Shown piece after piece: positions 1-8,031 of a DNA stretch of 64,000 bases. Under the pieces are notes generated by a model. That model did not search any database and was not told where the DNA came from. It saw only the letters and a program-made list of their open reading frames with translations. Both the position numbers and the translations under genes were made by a program. The stretch's first letter is position 1, and the number at the start of each line of letters is the position of its first letter. The DNA is from UBA1181 sp963648205 (lineage in GTDB: Bacteria > Bacteroidota > Bacteroidia > Bacteroidales > Paludibacteraceae): assembly GCA_963648205.1 (NCBI GenBank), contig CAVJCT010000013.1:1-64000 (forward strand). Reading direction: 5' to 3'.

Positions 1-2
1 GT

Positions 3-1472
3 CCACTCCTACTGAAAAACATGCAGAGAGCTGCGGACACTCTCTCAAAAAAATCAGGACTCCGCAGTGCAGTAATCTTGGAGCCAACACACTTGTATGT
101 TCGTTTCCTGCCCAAAGACTCTGCCGAGTACGAGCAACTCGTAGCAGATTCAGTCTTGGATGTTACTCCATATCCTTTGGACTACGAACTCACCGAGGGA
201 ACTGTCTACCACGACAAATCTCTCCCCTACGACTCGTACCAATGGCAGTATGCTGTCGTCCCTGTTGACTACGACATTGCTGCAGTCGGAATCCAATCTG
301 AGAAGTTGGAGGAACTCTACATGCCCGACGGCATATTGGACGAAGACGAAGAGGATGACGAGGAGACTAGCACGCTACGAAGTGCATCTGTGTCTCCTTC
401 CACTGAATTTTCGCTCAGTCAACTTCTGAACGAAGCAGAGCGACAGACTGGAAAAGGCGCAACGACTTTAAAATCAAAATGGAGGCCAGGAGCAACCATA
501 AAAGCCTACGATAATGTCGTTGGTGGTATGATACCTCTAAGAGGAGTCAAAGTGAGAATTTGCGTATTAGCTTTCATTAAGACTCACAAATACACAGACG
601 AGAATGGTAACGTCTCCTTCAGCAAACGAAGACGAAGTGCTTCATATAGCATAGAATGGGAGGATAACAAGTGGGACATTCGCGATAATGGAACACAAGC
701 ATACTACAATGGTCCAAGACAAGAAAAGTGGTGGAATCTAAATATTGGAACAGGTACGCAAAAATCACTCCACTATACTGCCATCCACCGCGCCTTATAC
801 GAGTACTACCATGGCGACAACTGTGGCTTCACAAGACCAAGCAAAGATTTAAAGATTTCATATAGGGAAGGTAGCGACCCTGATGGGAAAGCCTCTGGTT
901 CTACCACACAAGAATGTGTAAGAACATGGGGTTGGATTGCGTCTCCAATAAAAATATATGGGACAAGTGTGTACGGAGGTGCTTATTCTGTAAGTTCTAT
1001 CCTTCATACAACACTGCACGAGCTGACTCATGCCTCCCACATCTTAAGAATGTCGAAGAAAGACTATGATAAAGTAAAAAAATATATTAGAGAAAGCTGG
1101 GCTGATTTTGCCTCCTGGAAGATTACAACAACAATCTATAAAAGGTTAGGAAATAATGGTGAACCAGAATATTTTACAAAACATACCTACCAAGACCAAA
1201 AATGGGATTATAAAAGTGGAAGTTCATATTCTCCAATATTTATTGATCTATATGATAATTATAATCAATATAACGAAAATAATCCCTCATTGTTCCCTAA
1301 TGATAAAGTGTATGGATTTTCAATTCTTTTGTTAGATAAAAATCTCTGCAATTTCAAAAACATTTCAGATGTTGAAACTTTTGTGAAGAAAAGTTCTAAC
1401 AAACCATCCAATGTTAGTTTAAATCAAATTACAGATTTAATCAATTTTTATAAAGGAATATGGAAGGAATAA
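3..1472 (+). CDS. Metallopeptidase-like surface protein, 5' end outside window
   Basis: The frame stays open from base 3 through the first ATG at 21, and no ribosome binding site precedes that ATG, so the true start probably lies upstream. About 483 residues are visible. Near residue 336 is HELTHASH, which fits the zinc-binding HExxHxxH pattern, and ESWADFASW follows about 20 residues later, where such families often place a further acidic ligand. The N-terminal part (residues 1-110) resembles the acidic leader regions of Bacteroidetes lipoproteins rather than the peptidase domain. The stop overlaps the start of the next lipoprotein gene by 13 bp, so the two are probably translationally coupled. 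I do not recognise the family; a zinc peptidase role rests on the motif alone. Confidence 0.6.
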   Translation, partial: PLLLKNMQRAADTLSKKSGLRSAVILEPTHLYVRFLPKDSAEYEQLVADSVLDVTPYPLDYELTEGTVYHDKSLPYDSYQWQYAVVPVDYDIAAVGIQSEKLEELYMPDGILDEDEEDDEETSTLRSASVSPSTEFSLSQLLNEAERQTGKGATTLKSKWRPGATIKAYDNVVGGMIPLRGVKVRICVLAFIKTHKYTDENGNVSFSKRRRSASYSIEWEDNKWDIRDNGTQAYYNGPRQEKWWNLNIGTGTQKSLHYTAIHRALYEYYHGDNCGFTRPSKDLKISYREGSDPDGKASGSTTQECVRTWGWIASPIKIYGTSVYGGAYSVSSILHTTLHELTHASHILRMSKKDYDKVKKYIRESWADFASWKITTTIYKRLGNNGEPEYFTKHTYQDQKWDYKSGSSYSPIFIDLYDNYNQYNENNPSLFPNDKVYGFSILLLDKNLCNFKNISDVETFVKKSSNKPSNVSLNQITDLINFYKGIWKE

Positions 1473-1894
1473 CGAAAATAATATTTTGGTTGCTAGTAAT
1501 CATTCCCACATACTTTGTAAGTTGCTCTGAATGCGAAGACTGCGACCCAACAACGTGGACTGAAGAGTTTCACATCGCCAATAACACTAGCATGACAGTT
1601 AGTCTGACAGAGAAAAATGGTAAATCACACACAATCACACCTCATGATAGTCTGATAATTAAAATTGATAATATTACAGGCTTCCAATATATGGGACATA
1701 AACCTTTTGAATCCCTATCCTCCATTAAATTTAATGATTCGGTATCAAATAATTTTACAATTACAAATGATTTTGACCTGAATAACGATGAGAACTATGT
1801 CCTAATTGGTTCAAGTACAAACTACTATGTGTATCGTTACGAGGTAACCATTGATGATTATAATTTTGCGTTGGAACAATCGCAGAAGAAATAA
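1460..1894 (+). CDS. Small lipoprotein, paralogue of the gene at 2049
   Basis: This 144-residue protein begins with a hydrophobic segment ending in YFVSCSE, a type II signal peptide with its lipobox cysteine near residue 22, so it is predicted to be a membrane lipoprotein. The mature part has alternating beta-like stretches and ends in a VYRYEVTIDDYNFAL block. The neighbouring protein at 2049 shares that block and the same order (leader, NNTSMTVSLTE-like strand, HDSLII, C-terminal block). It overlaps the end of the metallopeptidase-like gene by 13 bp, which suggests co-expression. The function is unknown; a partner or immunity-like role for the upstream protein is only a guess from the coupling. 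Confidence 0.7.
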   Translation: MEGITKIIFWLLVIIPTYFVSCSECEDCDPTTWTEEFHIANNTSMTVSLTEKNGKSHTITPHDSLIIKIDNITGFQYMGHKPFESLSSIKFNDSVSNNFTITNDFDLNNDENYVLIGSSTNYYVYRYEVTIDDYNFALEQSQKK

Positions 1895-1908
1895 GCTTTT
1901 CTCTCATA

Positions 1909-1939
1909 CGGAAGCCATTCTTTCCCAGAATGACTTCCG
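1909..1939 (+). terminator. Hairpin after first lipoprotein gene
   Basis: An inverted repeat with 13-nt arms and one mismatch (CGGAAG-C-CATTCT against AGAATG-A-CTTCCG) and a 5-nt loop sits 15 bp after the stop codon. Only a weak T-rich tail follows, so termination may be partial. Confidence 0.5.
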
Positions 1940-1969
1940 TTGTCCAAAAAGCCTATACTTTTTAAAAAA

Positions 1970-1991
1970 ATATCCCTACCAATAGGGATAT
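1970..1991. repeat. Perfect inverted repeat upstream of second lipoprotein gene
   Basis: ATATCCCTA and TAGGGATAT form perfect 9-bp arms around a 4-bp centre, about 57 bp before the ATG at 2049. It could be an operator or a small hairpin. No regulator can be assigned. Confidence 0.5.
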
Positions 1992-2048
1992 ATAAGAATA
2001 AATTACAACAAAAGATATTGAAACATTAATAAATTACTATAAAACAAG

Positions 2049-2501
2049 ATGGGAAAAACTTTGAAACTAATATGTTGCGTTCTATTCACCCTATTTTTTC
2101 TTCCAAACTGCTCTAAGGATGACTCTGATAGCAATAAGAGGAAAGAAGAGTATCGAATCATCAACGAAAGCAACTATTCTGTAAAAATAACAGAAGAAGT
2201 CTTTGAGGGAGAAAAAGTTCATACTATCGCCAAAAACGACTCTTTAATCGTTGTTATTGAGAAGGTAGCAATGGAGGATTATATAAAACGACCTTTTCAA
2301 TATGTCACCTCAATGCTTCTCGATTCAGTAGAAGTTCCAATGCTTGAAAAAAATAAATTTAGTTTAAACTACGACGAAAATTTCACATTGATTTCTTTTT
2401 CAGAAGAATACAGAGTTTATCGTCATGTGATTTCAAACGACGACTACCAATATGCTGTAGAACATAGATTACAAGGTGTATCGTTACGAGATAACCAATG
2501 A
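2049..2501 (+). CDS. Small lipoprotein, paralogue of the gene at 1460
   Basis: This is a 150-residue protein with a leader ending FFLPNCSKDD, a lipobox cysteine near residue 21 followed by acidic residues. The body matches the upstream paralogue in order: NESNYSVKITEE, then KNDSLIVVIE, then VYRHVISNDDYQYAV. The last residues (RLQGVSLRDNQ) are not shared. They come from reading out of frame into a leftover piece of another paralogue, so the native C-terminus has probably been replaced. Function unknown. Confidence 0.65.
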   Translation: MGKTLKLICCVLFTLFFLPNCSKDDSDSNKRKEEYRIINESNYSVKITEEVFEGEKVHTIAKNDSLIVVIEKVAMEDYIKRPFQYVTSMLLDSVEVPMLEKNKFSLNYDENFTLISFSEEYRVYRHVISNDDYQYAVEHRLQGVSLRDNQ

Positions 2502-2541
2502 TGATTATAATTTTGCGTTGAAACTAACAATAAAAGAATAA
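2476..2541 (+). pseudogene. C-terminal fragment of a third lipoprotein paralogue
   Basis: In a frame different from the gene it overlaps, this stretch encodes VYRYEITNDDYNFAL plus KLTIKE and a stop. That is nearly identical, at DNA level too, to the end of the gene at 1460-1894. It lacks any start and the remaining ~120 codons. It is best explained as the scar of a deletion between tandem lipoprotein copies. Confidence 0.65.
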
Positions 2542-2555
2542 AATTCTTCCTCCTC

Positions 2556-2596
2556 ACGAAAGCCATTATCTTTTTGAGAATTGGCTTTCGTTTTTC
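2556..2596 (+). terminator. Rho-independent terminator after lipoprotein cluster
   Basis: ACGAAAGCCA-type arms pair with TTGGCTTTCGT and are followed directly by TTTTTCC. It sits 15 bp beyond the stop of the lipoprotein fragment. Confidence 0.7.
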
Positions 2597-2649
2597 CTTC
2601 AAAAATTGGTATTTTACTTTCTCTCAATATCTAATTATTAGCTATAAAC

Positions 2650-2690
2650 AAAAAAGTCTCCATTCTTTTCAGAATTGGAGACTTTCTTAC
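2650..2690 (-). terminator. Rho-independent terminator of the pta-ackA operon
   Basis: Read on the - strand, AAGTCTCCAATTCT and AGAATGGAGACTT form a stem with a GAAA loop, followed by a run of six T. It lies about 20 bp beyond the ackA stop. Confidence 0.8.
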
Positions 2691-2705
2691 TTTTTCTGTT
2701 ACTGA

Positions 2706-3905
2706 TTATTTCTTTACCAAATCCAAAGTATCTGAAGCAATCATATACTCCTCGTCGGTTGGAATGACAATAACTTTGATTTTTGATGATGGCGTACTGA
2801 TAGTGCCTTCCACTCCACGGATCTTCTTGTTCTGCTCCAAGTCGAGGTCAACTCCCAAACCTGAAAGACCTAAACAAACAGCCTCACGAATTGGTTGGTT
2901 GTTCTCGCCGATACCTCCTGTGAAAACAATCGCATCAATACCGTTCATAGCTGCAATGTAAGCACCAATGTACTTTCTTACGCGATAAACGAACATATTG
3001 ATTGCCAACTTAGCACGGTCGTTTCCTCCGTCAGCTGCAGCTTCAACCTCTCGCATATCTGAAGAGACTCCTGAGATACCGAGCAAACCACTCTGCTTGT
3101 TCAAGATGTCTGAAATCTTCTTAGCGTTGTAGCCCTCGCGCTCCATCAAGTAGGTTACCGCACCGGTGTCAATGTCGCCAGAACGAGTACCCATCATCAA
3201 TCCCTCCAACGGAGTCATACCCATTGAGGTATCGAATGATTTTCCATCTACAACGGCAGTGATTGAACCACCATTACCGATGTGAGCGGTGATGATTTTA
3301 GAGCCTTCAGCCTTCATGCCCAAGTATTCGAGCGCACGCTTTGAAACGAAGCGGTGACTTGTACCATGGAAACCATAACGACGAACTGCGTCCTTCTCAT
3401 ACAACTCGTAAGGAACTGCGTAGAGGAAAGACTCGCGAGGCATAGTCTGGTGGAAAGCCGTATCGAACACTGCCACCTGAGGAATGTTAGGCAAGAGAGA
3501 CTCAACTGCCATGATACCCTTGAGGTTGGCTGGATTGTGAAGCGGACCAAGTGGGAAACAAGCCTTGATTTGCTCTTTCACACTATCCGTAACGAGGCAA
3601 CTTTCAGTAAACTTATCACCTCCATGGAGAACACGGTGACCCACTGCATCCAACTCAGAGAGCGATTTGATGCAACCCTCCTTAGGGTCGGTCAACATGT
3701 CGAAAATCCATTGGATACCAACTGAATGGTCTGGCACGTCTTTCTCTAAAATGGCTTTCTCACCATTACTCTTAGTGTATTTCAAGAAAGAACCTGGAAT
3801 TCCGACTTTCTCAATGCCTCCCTGGGCCAACACTGTGCGGCTACTCATATCAAACAACTTATACTTGATAGATGAGCTACCACAATTGATCACTAATATC
3901 TTCAT
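2706..3905 (-). CDS. ackA: Acetate kinase
   Basis: AckA interconverts acetyl phosphate plus ADP and acetate plus ATP, the last step of acetate fermentation. The 399-residue length is normal for the family. Visible signatures are the N-terminal NCGSSSIKYKLF phosphate-binding segment, GFHGTSHRFV, the catalytic-region HIGNGGSI, TPLEGLMMGTRSGDID, and FTGGIGEN near the C-terminus. It lies 54 bp downstream of pta on the same strand and ends at a clear terminator, so pta-ackA form one operon, as usual for acetate-producing anaerobes. The start is the ATG that gives MKILVINCGS. Confidence 0.97.
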   Translation of the reverse strand: MKILVINCGSSSIKYKLFDMSSRTVLAQGGIEKVGIPGSFLKYTKSNGEKAILEKDVPDHSVGIQWIFDMLTDPKEGCIKSLSELDAVGHRVLHGGDKFTESCLVTDSVKEQIKACFPLGPLHNPANLKGIMAVESLLPNIPQVAVFDTAFHQTMPRESFLYAVPYELYEKDAVRRYGFHGTSHRFVSKRALEYLGMKAEGSKIITAHIGNGGSITAVVDGKSFDTSMGMTPLEGLMMGTRSGDIDTGAVTYLMEREGYNAKKISDILNKQSGLLGISGVSSDMREVEAAADGGNDRAKLAINMFVYRVRKYIGAYIAAMNGIDAIVFTGGIGENNQPIREAVCLGLSGLGVDLDLEQNKKIRGVEGTISTPSSKIKVIVIPTDEEYMIASDTLDLVKK

Positions 3906-3959
3906 ATAAACTCTTTAAATTCTTAGTACTTAGATAGTTGACTGAAAAAATAATTTGTA

Positions 3960-4976
3960 TTAGATCAAACCTTTTGCAGCCAAAGCCTGATTAGCCGTGA
4001 TGGCAATCATCTTAACAACATCCTCGACAGAGCAACCACGAGACAAGTCGTTGATTGGTGCTGCCAAACCTTGCAACAATGGTCCGAGTGCATCACATCC
4101 AGAGAGTCTCTGAACAAGCTTGTAACCGATGTTTCCAGCATCCAAAGAAGGGAATACCAAAACATTTGCCTTTCCTGCGACTTTGCTATTTGGTGCTTTC
4201 TTCTCGCCTACAGAAGGTACGAGAGCAGCATCTGCCTGCAACTCACCGTCGATAGCCATGTCTGGTTCCAACTCTTGAGCCATCTTAGTAGCCTCAATCA
4301 CCTTGTCAACCATCTCGTGCTTAGCACTTCCCTTAGTTGAGAATGACATGATTGCCACTTGAGGAGTCTCGAATCCGTAAATCTCCTTAGCAGTGTGTCC
4401 ACTACAAACAGCGATGTGAGCCAACTCTTCAGCCGATGGATTTGGAGTCGCAGCACAGTCGGCGAACAAAAGCATACCGTTGTTACCGATATTCTTATCT
4501 TTGAAGATCATCAAGAAACAACCCGAAACGACACCCACACCTGGTTTTGTCTTCACGATTTGGAAAGCAGGACGAAGCACGTCGCCAGTGAAATTCTTAG
4601 CACCCGCAACTTCACCGTCGATGTCGCCGTTCTTGATCATCAAACAAGCGAGGTAGAGAGGATCTTTCACCTTTTCTACAGCTTGCTCCTCGGTCATTCC
4701 CTTCTTTTGACGAAGTTTGAAGAGGAGGTCTGAGTATGTTTTGCTGTTAGGATTGTTTGCAGGGTCGATAATCGTTGCCTTTGCAATATTCTTTAAGCCA
4801 TATTGATTAGCGAGAGCCTCGATCTCACCCTTATTACCTAAGAGAGTGATTTGAGCAATTCCTTTTTCCAAAGCAATATCGGCTGCTTTGAGTGTGCGCT
4901 CTTCAGTTCCCTCTGGGAGAACGATGCGCTGAGGGTTAGCCTTAGCCCTTTCGATAATACCTTCAATCAATTCCAT
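3960..4976 (-). CDS. pta: Phosphate acetyltransferase (short form)
   Basis: Pta converts acetyl-CoA and phosphate into acetyl phosphate for the adjacent acetate kinase. At 338 residues it is the short form with only the PTA_PTB catalytic domain; the DRTGG and P-loop regulatory regions of the enterobacterial long form are absent. Recognisable segments are IVLPEGTEERTLKAADIAL at the N-terminus, the central GDVLRPAFQIVKTKPGV, and VLVFPSLDAGNIGYKLVQRL near the C-terminus. A SRPBCC-domain gene lies only 13 bp upstream, so they may share a transcript. Confidence 0.96.
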   Translation of the reverse strand: MELIEGIIERAKANPQRIVLPEGTEERTLKAADIALEKGIAQITLLGNKGEIEALANQYGLKNIAKATIIDPANNPNSKTYSDLLFKLRQKKGMTEEQAVEKVKDPLYLACLMIKNGDIDGEVAGAKNFTGDVLRPAFQIVKTKPGVGVVSGCFLMIFKDKNIGNNGMLLFADCAATPNPSAEELAHIAVCSGHTAKEIYGFETPQVAIMSFSTKGSAKHEMVDKVIEATKMAQELEPDMAIDGELQADAALVPSVGEKKAPNSKVAGKANVLVFPSLDAGNIGYKLVQRLSGCDALGPLLQGLAAPINDLSRGCSVEDVVKMIAITANQALAAKGLI

Positions 4977-4989
4977 TTTGGATCTATTT

Positions 4990-5433
4990 TTAATGATTTA
5001 TTTCAGGAAAATTTCTGTATGGTAGCGAAGCCAAAACGCCCGCTAACTTATCCAACATTGGCTGAAGTTTCGGCTTGATCATGCCCTCTAAGAACATGTT
5101 CATATCCGACTTTACGGTCAATTTGATTCGCGTGTCGTTATCGCCAACCTCTTTCATCTGGATCCAGAAGTTGAAATCAACTGGAGATCCATCTGCACCG
5201 AACTTGACGGTCTTGCACTCTTCACGCTCCACAATCTTCACACCCACCGTCATTGGCGCGCCCAACGGACTGACACTGAACTGGCAGGTGTCTCTATCAA
5301 ACTTGAGGTCTGATATCTTGTCTTGCGGAACTTTATCCTTCAAAAGTTCAAGGTTGCGAAGGTCAGACAGCACTCTGAAGACCTCCGCACTGCTATAGTT
5401 TGCTTTAACGACTTCGCTTTCGATTTTTAACAT
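4990..5433 (-). CDS. SRPBCC-fold protein
   Basis: This 147-residue protein begins MLKIESEVVKANYSSAEVFRVLSDL, the usual first strand and helix of the START/SRPBCC (polyketide cyclase-like) fold, and ends with a long C-terminal helix (FLEGMIKPKLQPMLDKLAGVLAS). The strand pattern between, with KFGADGSPVDFNFWIQM, fits a hydrophobic-ligand cavity. No catalytic residues can be assigned and the ligand is unknown. It lies between pyrE (30 bp) and pta (13 bp) on the same strand, so a pyrE-SRPBCC-pta-ackA transcript is likely. Confidence 0.75.
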   Translation of the reverse strand: MLKIESEVVKANYSSAEVFRVLSDLRNLELLKDKVPQDKISDLKFDRDTCQFSVSPLGAPMTVGVKIVEREECKTVKFGADGSPVDFNFWIQMKEVGDNDTRIKLTVKSDMNMFLEGMIKPKLQPMLDKLAGVLASLPYRNFPEINH

Positions 5434-5463
5434 TTTTCAAATCTGGGTTTGAGTTGTTTGAAA

Positions 5464-6096
5464 CTATTTTCCCCACACTTCTGGAGCCTCACGCCACTTC
5501 TTCAAAGTCTCCATTTCTGCATTTCCGATTTGCTTCGTGTCGAGCAAATGTTGCAAAACAGCGTTGTAGTTTGAGAGTGTAGTCAACTCGACATTTGCCT
5601 CTGCGAACTTCTCTGAAGCAACTGGGAATCCGTACGTGAAGATGGCAACCATACCCAAAACTTCAGCACCTGCATTGCGCAATGCACCGACAGCCTTCAA
5701 ACTGCTACCACCCGTTGAAATCAAATCTTCGATGACAACGACCTTCTGTCCTGCCTTCAAATCACCCTCGATGAGGTTCTCCAATCCGTGATCTTTTGGA
5801 GATGAACGAACATAGACAAATGGTTTTCCAAGTACCTCTGCTACCAACGCTCCTTGTGCAATAGCACCTGTAGCAACACCAGCGATAACGTCAGCGTTCG
5901 CATATTTCTGACGAACGATCTCAGCCAACTCATTCTTAATCAAAGAACGAATCTCTGGGTAAGACAAGGTCTTACGATTGTCACAATAAATAGGGGATTT
6001 CCAACCTGATGCCCATGTGAAAGGATCCTGAGGCTGAACCTTAACCGCTTTGATGCTGAGCAACTTCTCAGCCACTTTATTTTCTACTTGGCTCAT
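5464..6096 (-). CDS. pyrE: Orotate phosphoribosyltransferase
   Basis: PyrE transfers phosphoribose from PRPP to orotate in pyrimidine synthesis. The 210-residue protein has the PRPP-binding motif VVVIEDLISTGGSSLKAV (around residues 118-135), the substrate-side YCDNRKTLSYPEIR near residue 40, and YVRSSPKDHG before the flexible loop. Length and motif order are typical. It is divergent from the DUF2851 gene across a 146-bp gap and heads the run of - strand genes leading to ackA. Confidence 0.95.
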   Translation of the reverse strand: MSQVENKVAEKLLSIKAVKVQPQDPFTWASGWKSPIYCDNRKTLSYPEIRSLIKNELAEIVRQKYANADVIAGVATGAIAQGALVAEVLGKPFVYVRSSPKDHGLENLIEGDLKAGQKVVVIEDLISTGGSSLKAVGALRNAGAEVLGMVAIFTYGFPVASEKFAEANVELTTLSNYNAVLQHLLDTKQIGNAEMETLKKWREAPEVWGK

Positions 6097-6164
6097 ATTG
6101 CTTATTTCTTATATAGTTTACATTTCTTTAATTGTCCCAAAGTTAAAAGATTTTTGCCATTTTA

Positions 6165-6199
6165 TTTGCCTATTATCACGCTAATTTTACCTACATTTG
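6165..6199 (+). promoter_or_regulatory. Bacteroidetes-type promoter for the DUF2851 gene
   Basis: A -7 element TACATTTG (6192-6199) matches the Bacteroidetes consensus TAnnTTTG. A TTTG (6165-6168) lies 23 bp upstream, slightly further than the usual -33 spacing. The gene's ATG follows 43 bp later. Confidence 0.5.
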
Positions 6200-6242
6200 C
6201 GATGAACAAGAGATTATTTTTCTCTACATTGTTTTTTTGCTT

Positions 6243-7658
6243 ATGAACGAGAACCTGTTACAATACGCTTGGCAGTGCAAACTTTTCAGTTTCAAGAATC
6301 TTCACACCACCGACGGTTCGTGTGTCGAAGTCATTGATGTCGGTCAACTCAACCACGATGCGGGTCCAGATTTCTTCAACGCCAAAATCAAAATCGACGA
6401 TACTTTCTGGGCTGGCAACGTCGAGATTCACCGCAACGCATCCGACTGGTTTAAACACCACCACGAAACTGACGACCGCTACGACTCCATCATCTTACAT
6501 GTGGTGGAGAAATCTGACACGCAGATTTTTAGGAAGAATGGTGAAAAAATTCCACAAATGGAACTATCTGTGCTTCAGGATGTTAAAGAGAAATATGAAA
6601 GGATAAAAGAGGGAGAAGGCTGGATTCGTTGTGAAAAATTTTGGAGTACGATAGACCCGATTTTCTTGAAATTTCAGATTTCTCATTTGGCTTACGAACG
6701 TGTTTTTCGAAAGGCTGAAATGATACAAGATGCTTATCACACAAACCAAAACGACTGGGCTTCAACGTTTTATCAGGTTCTTTGTCGTGGTTTCGGAATG
6801 CACACTAACACGCTACCTTTCGAACTGTTGGCGAAGTCGCTCCCCCTCCACGATCTGGCAAAACAGAAAAACAACCTCACCGAGTTGGAGGCACTTCTGT
6901 TTGGTCAGGCAGGGTTACTTTCCATTGTTTCAGAAGACCAATATGAACTACTTTTAATGCAGAATTTCAAGCACTTACAGGCGAAATTCTCACTAAATCC
7001 TATTGACGGTAGTCTGTGGAAATTCTCCAAAATGCGACCCACAAACTTTCCCCATATCCGTTTGGCTCAATTAGCTTCATTGATTCATCATTCGGAACAT
7101 CTCTTCTCGAAAATCATTGAAACTGAAGACCTTACAACTATAAGGAACTTGCTTCAATGCACACCTTCTGCCTATTGGGACACCCATTATCGGTTTGGGA
7201 AAGAATCTTCTAAGAAAAGCAAACCATTGACCCTATCAGCCATTAACAGTCTGATAATCAATGTTGTAATTCCGATAAAATTCGCTTATTTGGGATACAA
7301 AGGGGATGAATTGGCTCAAGATGATACTTTACAGTTGTTAGAGAAAATTCCACCTGAAAAAAATAGTATCATAGAGGGTTGGGAACATCTCGACCTGCTG
7401 AGCAACGATGCTTTCACCTCGCAAGCCCTCATCGAGTTGAAAACGCAGTACTGCGACCTTGGTAAATGTCTCAGATGCCAGATTGGACACCATCTATTGC
7501 AGCGACCACCCCATCCAAAGGAACATCCCACGGATCCAAGGGTAGACTTTCAACTATCTGACAATCAAAGCAAACCCCTATCTTACGACACTTCAACTGA
7601 GGAAGAAGACGGTCATAAAAACCCCGTCCACGACCCATGCGAAGTCCACCGCAAGTAA
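6243..7658 (+). CDS. DUF2851 family protein, C-terminus extended over fau
   Basis: DUF2851 proteins are Bacteroidetes proteins of unknown function. The N-terminus (LLQYAWQCKLFSF, GQLNHDAGPDFFNAKI, WAGNVEIHRNASDW) is characteristic. I start at the ATG at 6243; an in-frame TTG lies six bases earlier. The conserved part ends near KCLRCQIGHHLLQ, where family members normally stop. Here the frame runs on for about 50 low-conservation residues rich in P, D and H, entirely antisense to the end of fau (188-bp overlap). The native stop has probably been lost. It is one of few + strand genes left of the origin. Confidence 0.85.
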   Translation: MNENLLQYAWQCKLFSFKNLHTTDGSCVEVIDVGQLNHDAGPDFFNAKIKIDDTFWAGNVEIHRNASDWFKHHHETDDRYDSIILHVVEKSDTQIFRKNGEKIPQMELSVLQDVKEKYERIKEGEGWIRCEKFWSTIDPIFLKFQISHLAYERVFRKAEMIQDAYHTNQNDWASTFYQVLCRGFGMHTNTLPFELLAKSLPLHDLAKQKNNLTELEALLFGQAGLLSIVSEDQYELLLMQNFKHLQAKFSLNPIDGSLWKFSKMRPTNFPHIRLAQLASLIHHSEHLFSKIIETEDLTTIRNLLQCTPSAYWDTHYRFGKESSKKSKPLTLSAINSLIINVVIPIKFAYLGYKGDELAQDDTLQLLEKIPPEKNSIIEGWEHLDLLSNDAFTSQALIELKTQYCDLGKCLRCQIGHHLLQRPPHPKEHPTDPRVDFQLSDNQSKPLSYDTSTEEEDGHKNPVHDPCEVHRK

Positions 7659-8025
7659 ACGCCATGCCTGGGATAATAGCAAAATCAATCTCCGAGAGGT
7701 CTGAAAAACTTTCACCAATAGGTTCTAAAATGTCAAAAGCACCTTTCTGCATCTGCGCAACTCCTTGATACTGACGGAGTTCCAAATCATCGCCAACCAC
7801 TACTGGCAAGATGATTTTCTTCTCTTGATACCAACGTTCATTAAACTTGTGCGTTGGTATCTCATCGGGTAACGACCAAAAAGAAAAAACAGTCTTTGCT
7901 TGCTGAAAAATAGGAGAATTTTCAATCCTCTCGAAAACGATAGAAGACTGATAATCACGCTGTTCCAACGTCAAAAGTTTGACCTTCTGCTTGATTTCCT
8001 TTCGTAAAGATTGCTTTTCCAACAC
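7471..8025 (-). CDS. fau: 5-formyltetrahydrofolate cyclo-ligase
   Basis: The enzyme converts 5-formyl-THF to 5,10-methenyl-THF with ATP. The 184-residue protein has the family pattern: N-terminal KQSLRKEIKQKV, SFWSLPDEIPT, EPIGE, and the signature IPGMAFTCGGLRMGRGRGFYDRLL, although the second position of the usual G-x-G-GGG run is changed (GRGRG). The start appears to be GTG at 8025, six bases after the protease stop codon, so it is the last gene of a run that begins at parA. Its last 188 bp overlap the DUF2851 gene head-on. Confidence 0.9.
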   Translation of the reverse strand: MLEKQSLRKEIKQKVKLLTLEQRDYQSSIVFERIENSPIFQQAKTVFSFWSLPDEIPTHKFNERWYQEKKIILPVVVGDDLELRQYQGVAQMQKGAFDILEPIGESFSDLSEIDFAIIPGMAFTCGGLRMGRGRGFYDRLLPQLKCRKIGVCFDCQIVESLPLDPWDVPLDGVVAAIDGVQSGI

Positions 8026-8031
8026 GGCTGA

